NCBI GenBank assembly: GCA_009733575.1
Contig: ML769626.1
Coordinates: 41,443-104,037 of the forward strand
DNA from: Gymnopus androsaceus JB14
Lineage: Eukaryota; Basidiomycota; Agaricomycetes; Agaricales; Omphalotaceae
Direction of reading: 5' to 3'
DNA: 62,595 bases
Shown here: in pieces, positions 1-13,156 of the stretch
How the letters are laid out: every line of letters starts with the position of its first letter
Position numbering within the stretch: position 1 is the first letter of the stretch
Notes under the pieces: generated by a model
Seen by the model: the letters and a program-made list of their open reading frames with translations, nothing else
Databases searched by the model: none
Told to the model about the DNA's origin: nothing
Made by a program: the position numbers and the translations under genes

Positions 1-55
1 CAACCCAGCTGGGCATGAATGAGGGACTTCAACTTGATAGTTGAAGTCAGGAATA

Positions 56-220
56 CATTCATGATAGCATCTCATGAATGTACACTTAAGGGAATTGAAC
101 TTACAATAGTATATCATAAGCATTCATACCCTGGCATTAGAAGAATGGATTGAAAAAAGCACATTCACAATAGCATGTCATGAATGTACAAATGGGGGGA
201 ATTGAACTTATGATAGCATG
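56..220. repeat. Two degenerate direct repeats, ~59 bp each
   Basis: Positions 56-114 and 162-220 carry the same unit with scattered differences: a CATTCA start, a TCATGAATGTACA core, then GGAATTGAACTTA and an AATAG or GATAG tail. The surrounding sequence is AT-rich with no convincing gene. I take this as old repeat or transposon-derived DNA. Confidence 0.6.
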
Positions 221-351
221 TGCTCAGAATCCGGTGTTTTGAGGGATTAAGTGATGTTGAACCCGTGTATCCCAACATTTATTCTTCATAAATTTTTGAA
301 TCAATGCCTCTGTATTTGCATGTTAATCTTTTGTCCTCATACTATCAATGT

Positions 352-898
352 ACCAGTAATGCACTTGAAAATGCTGATACTGAAAATTTTTTGTAAAAGT
401 GACCTCAAGCTTGGTAGTATATTAGAATATGCTTAATGTTTGCAATTCCAGAATTTGGTGATTTAAGAGAATGTTCAAGTGTTGCCAGGATGCATCCAAA
501 AATGCATCACAAATTGACATGCAATGCACTCTGATTTTGGCAGTCTCTGGCAATTCCTGTAAGTGCATTTCCAATGCTCTTTGCTGGCTCTTGAATGCTC
601 AACTTCATTTTCAACCTCCAGGATATAGTCATCCTTCTCAAATATACTTATATATGATATGTCCCAAGCCACATGCCCTGAGAAAATTTATTGCATTGTA
701 CCAAGATTGATGAATCCAAATGCACCTGGAAAAGCATACTTAACAAAAATCCTGAATATTCCAGTTTCAGTGCATTGCAAAAGGAAATTGATAGAATGCT
801 AGAAAACATGCATGAAGGTGTACAGTAAAAGTTCAAAGAGGAACAAATGAGAATTGCACTCTCTACAAACTTTTCTTTGCCAAAAGTGCATTACTGGT
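352..898. repeat. 15-bp inverted repeat enclosing ~520 bp
   Basis: ACCAGTAATGCACTT at 352-366 reappears inverted at 884-898, and the similarity decays over the next few outward bases. The interior is AT-rich and shows no convincing coding sequence. It could be the ends of a small non-autonomous element, but no target duplication is clear. Confidence 0.4.
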
Positions 899-1515
899 GC
901 ATCAATGGTATGCTCATCTGGAGCTAACTGAGAAATCTAAATATTATTAAAATAATACCCTGAGGACCTCCGCCCGTGCCGTAGGCACAGGTCAAGCAAG
1001 CTTGTAAAGATACAAGATAAGAAAACCAATTAACTCAGAAATGCGGCCTTTTCAACTGTGGGAAGCTCGATTGCAGCAGATAAGGCCCTTTCTCTGCACT
1101 TTGTTTGAGAGTCAGGGATAAAACTTGCAGACTCTATATGCACAGATCCGTATGGATCGTTGGTGTATAACGAGTCTGCCTAGGGGAGACTAGATTTATC
1201 CACCCGCACCTTATAATTAATGATGACAAAAGTGAGTCACCGCAACTCTCACATGACTTATTGTTGCGGTTAGTGCATTAATGGCACCTGCCAACGCCGG
1301 TGAGGAAAGTGTGAGGGCGGCAAATAAAATTCCCGCAATATTTGTGGTAAATTGTTCTCCGATCCTTGTTCGCGTTGTATACCTCGAATTTCGCATTCAT
1401 TTGTGTTCAATAAAGATAATACAAGTTCCTACAATACAAATACATGGTTCCTGTGGTTCCTTCCTTCCTTCCTTGTGCGAGAGAGCATAAAAACATGGTA
1501 AAGTAATTTAAAAAA
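899..1515. other. Gene-free stretch 3' of the transposon-type pseudogene
   Basis: No coding region is supported. A short hairpin GTGCC-GTA-GGCAC lies near 976, an inverted pair GCAGACTC/GAGTCTGC lies at about 1127-1179, and a short TTCC run lies near 1459. This may be the flank of the adjacent element. Confidence 0.4.
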
Positions 1516-4415
1516 CTAGCAACCCTCAAATTCATCATCATCACCTTCGTCGTCTACTGCAACCTCTACTGCTGCTTCCTTGATACACCGTCGGCACTTC
1601 TGTGGAGGCACTGTGCTCTCTTTGCACTCGGATACAGACTTTCCGCTCTCCAAGAACTGCTGAATTGCCTCCCAAAGTGTGTCCAGTCTCTCGGCACAAT
1701 GCTTCCCACATTTTGACTTGATTGGTACCAAATTGCATGAAGGGCTGAACATGTGGTGCCAGTCAAGCTGCAAGTCAATTTGCACAACCGTAATCTTTGG
1801 TGGGATCAATCCAGGGTTGACAATCACATCAAGAGATGACAGGATTTGACGGTGGGAATCCTCTTTCTCTTTAACCTCAGCATCTCGTTTCCGTTTCTTC
1901 TCGACTGCCTCTGAATTGTGTTTGTCCTGGAGTCTACAACTTTCCTTCTCGTCTCCTGCAGCCATCCTTTCTCGAGCCTCTACTCTGAGAAATTGCTGGC
2001 CTTTCTGGTCCATGCTTTGAATGAATTCATCAAGGCCTTCATGCATCCGGAGCTGGACATGCGCATTGTGATAAAGCAGTGAGGTATTTCCCACGAATCT
2101 CCAATTACAATGAGCAATGCCAAACGCACTTTCATTCAGATCATTGGTGGTATTTTGATGGGCTTGACGATGCTCTGCAGGATTCAGACCACTTGCTTTC
2201 GCAAATTTGGTCATGAAACGCGGCCACCCTTCAGATGCACCCATGAAAAATGCTTGCACCAAAGGAGAAAGATGGGGGAGTGTTGGGGTGAGACGGTGTA
2301 CAGCATACATGACTTCAGGGCACTGGAATCGCTCTCCCTTCAAAGTAGCTGGCTTGTGAAGCACGTCTGGACCAAGAAGAAGATTAGGATTGTTGATGAT
2401 GGATTTGCAATGGGCAACGACCGAGTCATGGAATGGACCAAGGTCAAGAGCATTCAGGTTGGGGTCTGAGCGGATGAATTCAACATATGGAACACTGACA
2501 CTCTGACTGTAGACCGCAAGCACAGCAAGTTTGTGAATTGTCTTCAGGTCATTCAGACCATTCCAGAGATTCAGCTCAAGATTAGTCCAAGTGCAGTTTG
2601 CCTTCTTATTGCAAATGAAGAGAAGGAACTCTTTGAGAAGGTCGAGATGGAGGATAATGGTTTCAGCAGCCTGGGCGTGTGTTTGAAAACGGTTATTGGA
2701 GGTATCAGGAAAAGTGATCAGGTAACCGAGTTTTTTTTCATAAAGATATGGAACAAGTTGTGATGGCCTGACTTATCACTTTTGTGGTTTAGGAGCGCAC
2801 CAGCAAGAGATGTGAGCTTGATAGCACCACTGACAGAAACCTTGGCCGCATTTTTCCCAGCAGCACCCCCTATCCTCGCAGCTTCCACATTCGTCTTATT
2901 CATCAGCTTGACTGGACCCTCAATTTTGTTATCCTTCCACCAGCTAGTCATTGCTTTGCAACTGTACTGGATAGTGTTGTGATCTTTATGAATTTCGCAC
3001 CCCGTCCAAACAAACAGATCAATTGTATGTTGTTCCATCTCTGTCAGAGCATCAAACCTCTCTTGACCAAGCCAACGACAGATAGCACAATACGCGTCTT
3101 CATTTTGCTCAAAGTGCTCCTCATCAGATAGAGTAGCCCAGACTTTGGGACCTCCAGCATCTGCCACAGCATTTTGATTCGCCTTGATGATCAGTGGAAA
3201 GAGTTCGACCATCTCCAGAGAGAGAAGAGCATCTTCACCTCAAAGCTCACGCTCCCAAGCGCATTTGAGAGCTTCAATCAAGGAAGCAAGTTTCTTCTGA
3301 TCCTCTGCATGATCGCTGAGCATGCCAGTCAAGAGTCAGATGAGTTCATGGATATCGATGGTTCCATTTTTTGAGAGAGGACTGCGGTTCCAGAGGTCAG
3401 TCAAGCAATGGAAGATACGCTCCCAAGTGTTACACTGCTCCTGGCTGGTGTGATTTACTGCATGGGTAAGTCCAATAACATAGGCTGTATGGGCTCCATC
3501 CTTGTTGTTGACTTCAACAATATGTGATTCATAGTTACGGCTGCGATGTGAAGTACTGTCACTGCTGATAACAAAGCCTGTGCCATGGTTTTCTAGGTAT
3601 TGGATGGAAGGTAAAGTTATGTATTCATACCTTCCAAGTTCTTCATCGCATCCACAATTTGAAGATCTGTGGCAACTCTGCCTTTGATAACTGCCCTGAT
3701 GTGCTGTTGTATGCAAAATAGAACCCTTGACCTCTACTCCAGCAGCTTTGCAGACTTTCTCTACAACCTCTCCAAATATTGACGGTTTGACACCAACTTT
3801 GACAAGGTTGCGAGTAAGATCATGAGCAGTATTGGTAACAATTCCTTTCTGCTTGATGTCAAAATTATTGATTTCAGTTTTGGTTTTCTTGACAGCTTTC
3901 ACAACAGCACAATCCTTCTGGATACCAGCTCTAGAGACACGCATTTCGAGGGTATGAGATTTTGTTTTCAGGTTTTCTTTGTCTCCCTGGAGCGAAGAAG
4001 TCTTCTTGTCGGCCTTTTCCAGCTTCTTCATCAAACGGAGAATCTCCTGCTCAGCCTCTCTCTGTGATTTCTTCTGTATCTTCTTTTCTTCTTCCCATTC
4101 AGCCTTCGCCTCTGCCATCCTCTCTTTCACTGTCTGCAGACTTTTCTTTGCACGCTTCCACTTTTTTCTTTCATTCCAGTAGGCCTTCTCAAACAGCGCT
4201 GCCCTCTCTTCCGCCATCTCTGCACGCATGACACTCACTTTGAATCCTTCATCATTATCATCATCTTCATCTTCATTATTGTCATCATCCGCTGCTTCCA
4301 CTGTATCATCCTGATCCATGTCGTTTCCACTAGCATCCATTGAAATTTTCTTACTATCCCAAGCAGTCTGCAGTGTTTTTCGTTGTCTTTTAGCTTTATT
4401 GGTTAGTCTTGACAT
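1516..4415 (-). pseudogene. Decayed transposon-type coiled-coil/DDE-like protein
   Basis: I recognise this as the large multi-copy agaricomycete family with an acidic, charged coiled-coil N-terminus (4415 to about 3900) and a conserved C-terminal half. Landmarks in order are ISSDSTSH followed by NYESH (near 3545), GCEIHKDHNT (near 2990), FPDTSNNRF just after the frameshift, and TNDLNESAFG (near 2120). The spaced D, D and E suggest a DDE-type transposase, but that role is inference. One frame runs from 4415 to the A8 tract, broken by TGA at 3336-3338 and 3240-3242; the frame then shifts at the A8 tract (2731-2738 on the given strand) and continues to 1516. A 38-nt GT/AG intron appears at 3593-3630. 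The frame just upstream of that intron also needs a shift. The copy is therefore inactive as read. Confidence 0.7.
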
Positions 4416-5121
4416 ATTGTAAATATAGTAGAGGTATTATAATGAGAACGGAATGGGTATATGAGCTCCAGAGAAGGGTATGGACAACATGGTATGCAAC
4501 CAAAGCGCGAAGATTCGTGTAATGTAACTGCTTCCTCTGCTAAATTACACAATCATTCTGAAGTACTTAATACCGCTTGAAAAACTGGCTCTATCTCATT
4601 ACCCTCAGTGAGGAAAATGTATTTTTTTGACCACTCTACACGACTATTAGAGCCTTTTGCCAAAACATTTTTTTTTCACTATGTTATCTGTGCATTTGTG
4701 TGCTGTACAAGTCTGTATTTTACGAAGATTAAACTCATGAATAAAACACTTTGATAGGCCCCTTTAGATATCTATTCGAAGCAAGTCTTCTCACCAAGAC
4801 GAGGTGAAATAGTCCCTTTTTGAAGTTTTATAAGCCTTTGCCACTTTTTTTCGACTTTGATACTTTGGCGCTTAAAAGTTCTCACGCAAAGCCTCGCAGG
4901 CGTTGGCAGGTACCAGTGCATAGCCTTTCCAAATAAGGCATCGGACCATTTAAGCCTCCACGGGAGAGAGAGATTCAATTTTACGGCCGCAGGTCACCAT
5001 GATGGGAACGAGATATGAACCGATAACAACGAGTTGACTGACGTCTCTGGGTATTTTATACAATTTATGGTACTTAAATGCAGCTTCCAGGCAGTTTTCG
5101 AGCTGTACACCTTCATCGTCG
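4416..5121. other. Intergenic, no gene seen
   Basis: The sequence between the transposon-type pseudogene and the ABC transporter contains only short unconvincing open frames and T-rich runs. It presumably holds the promoter and leader of the transporter; no specific element is claimed. Confidence 0.4.
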
Positions 5122-8100
5122 ATGAATTCAACGACGGGTTTACAAATATCTTTCTTCTACCTTCAGATTACCTCGCTGAAGTTCCAGGAATTCCGCGCCA
5201 ATGATGGATTGTACTCGTATGTAGCCGTGGTATTAGCTGGCTATTGATATTAAATTTATCAAAGGTCATCTTTCCTGATTCCGACCTGTGTCGCGATTGC
5301 TTCAGCTGCTCTGCTGCTTTTACACGCTTCCATTTCTGGACTGAAACGCTCTCAGGATAAAGACAAATCCGAGGAGTCTCCAGCCGGGATAAGAGGCCAC
5401 GTTTCTATCCTTGGAGGGCCAGTCATCTTTGGATATTATCTTGTTCGACTTGCAGCGTGTTTCGCACTCAGTGGAATTGCCGTAGTGTCTTTATTGAAGG
5501 CGGGAGAGGAACGGGAGACTCATATTGCATTGCTAAGCATTTTCGTACGCTCATTCAGCTGCAGATTTGCGTAGCTCACTGATTCTGGTATCACAGGTCT
5601 ATTCAACGATATTGGGTCTTGTTTCCGTCCTTGCGAATTGGAGATGGAGTCGTAATTCGATCCGACATTTGAACACCGTTCTTTGCGCTACATTAGCGGT
5701 CTATGTATATCGGGATGTCTACCCTTTCGGAACGTATGTCCTAATTCCTCAGGATAAGGACGAAGGATCGCTTCTTTGGGCGAAAACCACGTTGCTTGGC
5801 TTTGGCAGGCATTGTTATTCCTCTCACTGTTCCTCGCAAATATACTCCAGTTGACCCGAAGGTTTGATGTGTCTACTAATGATCAGAACTCGGCTCGTTA
5901 ATCCATGTCTTCCAGCACCCACAAGTCCCAAATCCTGAACAGACATGCTCATTGCTATCCAGGCTCCTGTTCGTGTTTCTGGACCCAATCATTATCAAGG
6001 CCTACTTTTCGCCAAATTTACCATACGAGGACCTTCCGCCGCTCTCAGACTCTGATTACGCCGGTTATCTGAAGAAAGAAAGCTTTCGTGTACGTCCTTC
6101 CCCAACTTCCAGCCTCGATATTCATATCTGCCTTTCAGCATCTCGATCCCACTATCATCGTCAAACGCCGAAACGCTTTTTTCTCTCTTGTTCGAATTTT
6201 CGCCAAGGAGCTCACCATATTATCTGTTCTTGTTGTTCTACAGAGCATTTTAGATTTTGCAACCCCAATCGGCGTCAAAAATCTCCTGGGGTATATGCAT
6301 TTTACAAGAATATATAGTTATTTTGTTCTAAGTGTGTTTTTGACATAGGTACCTTGAAACTAAAGGTGTCGGGGCGTTCTTTCAAACCCTGGGTTTGGAT
6401 ACTCTGGCTGTTCTTCGGGCCATTGCTGCAAACGATGGTTTCGGAATCCTATTTATATGTTGGCGTGGGTGGTTTGCCTTCTCCGAAAGTTAGATGATCA
6501 TCCATTGTCCTTGTAGACACGTCAAGTTGTCCATGCTGAAGCTATCCTAACGGAAGCGATCCTTGAACACGCTCTTAAGATGCGTGTCAAAGCAGAGACG
6601 TCGGATAAGGATACGTCGGACTCTGCTTCCGCTTCCGCTTCTGGGACCACAACACCTGGTCCAGAGGAACAGGCTGCCTCCGAAAGTGGAGAAAGTGGCT
6701 CTGAAGATGAGCAAAAGACTTTGCACTCTGCAGCTCCGTCAAAAGCCCAGTTTCGGGAGTCCACTCTTCAGGCAGGCACATCGATCAGCATCACCCGTCA
6801 GGGTTCTTCTTCGACTCTTAAGAAAGATGACAGCGACAACAGAAAATCTTCGGCTCCTTCGTCTGAAGAGGCCTCGACGAAACCAAAGGTCGAAACAAAA
6901 AATATCCTAGGGAAAGTAAATAACCTAGTCACCACTGATATGCAGAATATCACGGATGGAAGGGAAATTGTACGTCTGGTTGTACAGGTGCCTCTCCAGG
7001 TCGTACTTTGCGTTCTCTTCCTATACAATGTTTTAGGATGGAGGTGCGGCATTTACTTTGTCTTCAAGTATGATTCTGAACTTTTGTATAGCTCGTTTGT
7101 TGGCTTGGCTGCCATCGTGATACTCTTTCCAGTCTCAGGCCTTATTACAAAGTTGGAACAGAATAGGCAAAAGATTAAAATGAAGAAAACTGACGCTCGT
7201 ATACAAATGGTGACAGAGAGTATGTCGCTTTGCAGCTCTTCTGTGTCCGAAAATGAACCGCCATTTTTTTCTAGCTATGAGCGTGCTGCGGATGGTCAAA
7301 TTCTTCGGCTGGGAATTAATGATGAACGAAAGGATTAAGAATACTCGGGAGGAGGAGCTCTCATATATCCGCAAGATTCGCTTGCTCGGATTATTCGGCT
7401 CCATGGCAAAGTGAGCTTCATATCGTCCTTTACAACTTATATTTACAACTTCTCCAGTCATATTATCCCTCTGTTGACCATGCTAGCCACGTATGCGACT
7501 TATGTCAGTTTCCTTTATCAGCTACTCTGCAACTTGGGTTAATTTTTTTCTTTATAGACATTGGTCATGAAGCAAGAGCTGTCTGCGTCCAAGGTTTTCA
7601 GTAGCATGGTTGTATTTAAGAAGTTCGGCATGTAAGTAGCTTCTGTCCTATGTGTTCTTCTTGTCTGATATTATGAGTACATGAAGATTAATGCAACGTT
7701 CCATGAATGATGTCACTGAAAGCGTAATGAGCTTGCAAGTCCTTCATCTACTGGCGCGTTCGCTGATGTTGTTTTCAGGTGGACGCTAAAGTTTCACTTG
7801 ATCGTGTTACCGAATTTTTGTATGAGGTGCGGTTCCTCTTTATAAATTTCATACTCTATCGTTTACCCTCCCTCAGACTGAACTCCTCGACAAATTCACC
7901 GCTCAAACAAGCAACGATTTAATCTTGCCTGCGGTCACGCCGACGCAGGAAATTGGCTTCCGAAATGCTACGTTTAGTTGGTCGAACGATTCTGAAGGCG
8001 CGCCGAATCCTTCGAGACACAAGTTCCTGCTGAAAATTGATGGTCAACTCATATTTATGAGAGGCATTATTAACCTCATTGTCGGAAGCACTGGGTCTGG

Positions 8101-11100
8101 GAAAACGTCCTTGCTCATGGCTTTATTGTCGGAGATGCATTTCATATCCTCAGGCCCCGATTCATGGTACAGCTTGCCCCGAGAGCATGGTATTGCATAC
8201 GCCGCGCAGGAGTCCTGGGTTCAGAATGCCACTATCAAGGTGCGGTCTATGTTGTCCGTGTATCGGCTATGGCTCAGTAGTTCGACCTTCAGGAGAACAT
8301 CGTTTTCGGATCGGAGTTTAACAAGGAACGCTACAAGAAAGTCTTGTATCAATGTGCTCTAGAGCGAGACCTTGAGCTGTTCCAAGCCGGTGATGAGACC
8401 GAAGTTGGTGAGAAAGGCTTGACACTTTCCGGCGGACAAAAAGCTCGGGTTACGTTGGCACGCGCGATCTACTCACAGGCAGACATAATCTTGCTGGATG
8501 ATGTGCTTGCTGCTTTGGACGTTCATACGTCGAAGTGGATCGTAGAGAAGTGCTTGAAGGGAGACCTTATCACAGATAGGACTATTTTGATGGTGACCCA
8601 CAATGTCGCGTTGGCTCAGTCTGTCGCTGGGTTTGTTGTATCCATCAAGGATGGTCGGATCCTCAGCCAGGGTACAGTGTCTGAGACACTCTCCAAAGAT
8701 AAAGTTCTGGCGTCTCAGGTCAAAACCGAGGAATCAATGATTGAAGCTGTAGAGGAAGAGCTTGATGGGGCTGGGGACAAGTCCAAGAAAGCTGCGGATG
8801 CAAATCAAGGTAAACTCATTGTTGCAGAGGAGGTCCAGGTTGGTAATGTCGGTTGGCCTGCTAGTGAGCCACAGTTTTTATCCACATCTTTCTCTCAATT
8901 GAATCAAAATCTTCAGTCCGACTGCTTCTCAAGGGTCTCGGCGGACAGCATGTTGCACTGTTCTTCATTTCGTTTATTGGCTGTTTCGCTGCCTCAGAAT
9001 TGGTCGCAATATTCCAAACTTGGTGGCTTGGCTACTGGACAAGTCAGTATGAGATTCATCAAGATGACCCATCCCAGGTCAATGTTGTCTAGTCAGTCTT
9101 TCTCTATTTCCACGGCTTCTGTGCAAACTTTGATCTGTTTTCTGTAGTTATCTTACGGGTTACGGTAAGTTTTTCAATATTTTTTTTCTATGACTACTTA
9201 CGCGACGATTTCTTTAAGCACTGATCCTGATATTCGCGGCCGTAACGTTTTGTACTGGTTTCGTTATCTATCTCTTTGGCACTTTGCGCGTATCGCGCAG
9301 CATTCACAAACAACTAGTAAAATCGGTGCTGGGTACTACTTTGAGGTAAGTAGACCCGTAATCCGCTCACTGATCATTCATTCAATTGTGATATTTAGAT
9401 GGCTAGACACCACCCCAATGTCGCGAGTGATTACAAGATGCACGCAGGACATGCGCGACAGTGCGTCTCTTCTTCCTATCTCCCTCCCTTTCATTGAGCA
9501 TATGATCCAGTTGACGGTCCCCTTCCAATTCAGGTGATGGTCCTGATTCGATTATTCATTCTTATGGCAGGACAATTTTGTTCCATCATTTACTTTAGTC
9601 CTGCTTTCTTGTTGCCCGGACTCTTGGTCAGTCTGGCTGGTGCTTTGTGTGGAGCTGTCTACCTCAAAGCACAGTTACCCATCAAACGCGTCCAATCAAA
9701 CGCCAAAGCTCCTGTTCTTGCGCAGTGAGTATTGTCAGCTTTCCTCCTTCTCGCTTTCATTTCTGAGATGGAATGGCAGTTTTGGAACGGTTATGACAGG
9801 ACTGGGTGTGTATTCAAGTGACTACTTGAATATGCCTTATTTGATAACTGAATGTATCCGTTCAACAGTTTCAGTACGGGCATACGGTGTACAACAGCGT
9901 TTTATTGAGGAATCGCTCTCACGAATCAACTACTATTCCCGGCCTTCCCGTGTGTTCTGGAATCTTAATCGTTGGATTGACGTTCGACTAGACCTATTTG
10001 GCAACATATTTTCTGCAAGCTTGGCCGCGTATCTGGTGTATATCAGCCATGGCCAGGCTTCTGACACAGGTTTTTAACATTATATATTAGTTATGAAGAA
10101 AAAACCTCTCATACCACCGTATTTTTCCACCAGGGTTCTCTTTGAATATGGCAGGTAATACAAAATTACGCGTTCATTTCCTCCTTCTTGCTCTAATCAT
10201 TCTACAGTGATGTTTTCTCAGCAAATCCTGAATATAATTCGCATAGGGAATATGTTCCAAGTTCGCAGTACGTGGTCATTCATTAGCACTAGATCTACCT
10301 TCTAAACTTTAGTAGGCAATAGGTTCGTTTCGTCCTGTATGTGAAGTATCTTTCACTCACCTCTATGAAAAGTTTGGAGCGCATCAACGCCTATATCGAG
10401 ATTGAACAAGAACCCAAGCCAACCAAGGAGCGCGTACCTCCTGCATACTGGCCGTCCAGTGGTGACCTTCGAGTGGAGAATTTGACTGCAAGATACTCTC
10501 CAGATGGTCCACAGGTTCTACAGGATATCAATTTTCACGTCAAATCCGGTGAACGTATTGGTGTCGGTATGTATCGATAGCTTGCTTATTTGCACAGATA
10601 GCTCACCGTCAAATCCAGTTGGACGCACGGGATCTGGAAAGGTATTGTAGTGTTATTAAGTAGCTGAATTGGCGTCACTGAAGACCTGTTTCCAGAGTTC
10701 TTTGATGCTGTCGCTCCTCAGATGCATCTATACTGGTGGCGAAGTGTACTTTGACGGCGTTCCAACTTCATCCCTCAACCTAGACGATTTGAGAACGAAG
10801 ATTACAATCATCCCTCAGATGGTATGTACCCGGTTCTCCCGTTTCCAGAGACTTTCTCATGTTATTCGTAGCCTGAGCTTCTGAGTGGTACCGTCAGACG
10901 GAACCTCGATCCTTTCGACCAATACGATGACGCTGTTCTATATGACGCGTTACGCTCCGCTGGCCTATATTCCATTCAAAGTGAAGACGAAGATGCTCGA
11001 GTTGGTTTGGACACAGCTGTAGCTAGCGGAGGAAGTAATCTATCTGTCGGGCAGCGACAAATTCTCGCACTTGCTCGTGCGATGGTTCGCGAATCCAAAC

Positions 11101-11563
11101 TGCTCATCTTGGATGAAGGTCAGCAATTGAGTCTCATTTCAATGTCCCATTTTCTGACGTAGTTTCTGTATTAACAGCGACTTCGGCCATTGACTACAAA
11201 ACTGATGCTGTCATCCAGTCTTCACTCCGAAACGAGCTGAAGGGGGATGTTACCTTGATTACTGTAGCTCACCGTCTGCAGACGATTATGGATGCGGATA
11301 AAATTGTGAGTTTCGTTCATTCAAGTGAGATGCATCATCTAATGAATCTTGGATAGATGGTCTTGGATGCGGGAAGAATTGTAAGCGCATTCGTCTCTGA
11401 TCGATTATTTTGGCCATGAACTGATGCGTTCATTCTACTCTAGGTTGAATACGATTCCCCGAAGGAATTGCTGAAGAACGAGGCAGGACATCTCAGAGCT
11501 TTGGTAGATGAATCGGCTGATAGGGAGCATTTGCGTCGGATGGCTGGTAAATTACTACATTAA
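5122..11563 (+). CDS. ABCC (MRP-type) ABC transporter with three apparent frame breaks
   Basis: A full-length ABC transporter of the multidrug-resistance-associated type, expected in the plasma or vacuolar membrane and exporting conjugates or drugs; the substrate cannot be read. The start at 5122 gives MNSTTGLQIS and stays open to the first intron (5217-5264). The order is N-terminal TM segment, TMD1, NBD1 (Walker A GSTGSGKTS near 8090, signature LSGGQKARV near 8425, Walker B IILLDDVLAALD), TMD2, then NBD2 (Walker A GRTGSGKSS split by the intron at 10642-10695, signature LSVGQRQIL, DEATSAID also split). Further introns include 5545-5596, 5862-5915, 6090-6138, 6459-6516, 7220-7274, 8240-8292, 8864-8916 and 9725-9779. 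Single-base frame breaks are needed near 5805, near 6380 and between 9078 and 9165. Everything else splices cleanly, so this is either a young pseudogene or a gene with sequence errors. Confidence 0.85.
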
Positions 11564-12622
11564 GTTTTTTATGAGGTCTTTTACAAGTCTTATACGGATT
11601 CTCATCTATATGGACTCTATTCAACGCTGCTCGGAATCTTAAGGAAACACTAGAAGTCTCACCTAAATCTGTGTACAGACCGATGCATATATTCGCGCCG
11701 TTTGGACAACGTTTGGATGACCTTTAGCGTCCATTCCTTCAGCTAACCTGTAGATCAGAACTTCAAGAGCCTTGTAAGATAAGAGTTGGTTAAATGAGCT
11801 TCAGAGGAAAGAAAATTTACCTTTCAACGCCGGATACATGCATGTTTGGAAAGACAGTGAATGCTCCCGGAAGGAATATACTAGGTATGCAGATTCAAGT
11901 GTCTGTCTGAGGTTCTACAGGTTGAGAAAGTATGAGCTAAGATTTCAGAGGCTGACTTGGCGCTACAAACCTTCGACATCACAACCAGCCTGAACCATTC
12001 TACCATCCCTATCCTCATAACAGCGTTCTGGCTGATTGCTCAGCCCTCGCATGTGCCGATACTTGCGCTAACGGTTGAGTGAAACGATCGAGGAACGGAT
12101 AAATATTGGCTCGACCGATCGAGGTTGAACGTTCACGCCTCGATCTTTGAGAGTCCAATTTGTGCTTCGTGGTGTGGGCCATTTACTGAGAATCTGAAGA
12201 CGCTTTTACCAAGAGCAGTGGATACCTTGAGGACGAAGTAGTTGGAGTAAAGTAAAAGGTGCGAGCATTCATCCCAGTCAATCTTCGCACCTCATGGCCT
12301 GCGCAAATAAAATCGACTGTAAGGTGCCTCATTCTGCTTTCTAAGATTCAGTTAAATCCCGAGACGACTGTGGTCAGATATGTTGGAATCCGAATTGGTC
12401 AATGCGCTCAGTATAAAATTTTTGAACGAGGTGTCTGGAAGAACTTATTGTTGGACCAATCAATAGTGTTTCAAAAATGGATGATGGTTGTCCGAATATA
12501 CATCTGAAGACTAGAGTGGTGATAGAATACAAAATTAAAAGCAGCTATAATACCACTTGTCAATAACCTGAGGAACACAAGCACAATATACCACTCACAA
12601 AAACTCATGCAAAATGAAAATA
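11564..12622. other. Intergenic between two 3' ends
   Basis: This stretch separates the stop codons of the ABC transporter (plus strand) and TIM14 (minus strand). Small repeats of GATCGAGG occur near 12085-12125. No gene or RNA is supported. Confidence 0.4.
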
Positions 12623-12979
12623 CTATCGTCTACCGTCCTGCTTGTCTAATAGATCCTTGGCTTCATTTATTTTACTGGCAAGGTACGGTGACCCTCCTCT
12701 GTCTGGATGATTGGCCAGCATGATCTGCCGGTGCGCATCTTTTAGCTGAGTACGTAATTTTGGACCATCTCTGCGAAGTATAAGTATCAGATTGATACAT
12801 TTGAGCAAATAAACGCACTTGAGGCCCAAAATCGCAATGGCCTCCGTTCTATCCATTTTTGCTTTGAATCCTCCCTTTGCCCATTGGTCGGCAGCGCCTT
12901 TTCCTGCTCGACGAAGGAAGTGACGGCCAGCTAGAGCGGCAGCAAGGGCACCAGCTCCTACGATAAAAGGTGTGGTCAT
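12623..12979 (-). CDS. PAM18: Mitochondrial import motor J-protein TIM14/PAM18
   Basis: Small J-domain protein of the inner mitochondrial membrane. In the PAM import motor it stimulates the ATPase of matrix Hsp70 at the TIM23 channel. Two exons (12819-12979 and 12623-12770) flank an in-frame 48-nt intron at 12771-12818, giving about 102 residues, normal for the family. A hydrophobic segment ([14 protein letters not shown]) lies at residues 4-18, followed by a basic stretch and [15 protein letters not shown]. The catalytic HPD is in [22 protein letters not shown] near the C-terminus, after a helix ([11 protein letters not shown]). Family length, membrane anchor and HPD position all fit Pam18 rather than a soluble DnaJ. 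Confidence 0.93.
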   Translation of the reverse strand: MTTPFIVGAGALAAALAGRHFLRRAGKGAADQWAKGGFKAKMDRTEAIAILGLKCVYLLKCINLILILRRDGPKLRTQLKDAHRQIMLANHPDRGGSPYLASKINEAKDLLDKQDGRR

Positions 12980-13156
12980 GGAGGTAAAGAGAAAAGCTCG
13001 TGCCGGTCAGGCCCGGCAGAAGGCGGCACAAATCCAACGCGACGCGACTTATTCTACTTTCATTAGTTACCATCACTTTCATTAGTTATCAGGTATCAGG
13101 TATCAGAGTAACACACTAACTGTGTGTAAAAAAAACTGATTTATTTGCAGCTCGAC

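Noticed and set aside
251..836. Several open frames in the first kilobase.
   Set aside because: They overlap on both strands, start at repeat sequence and show no conserved motif.
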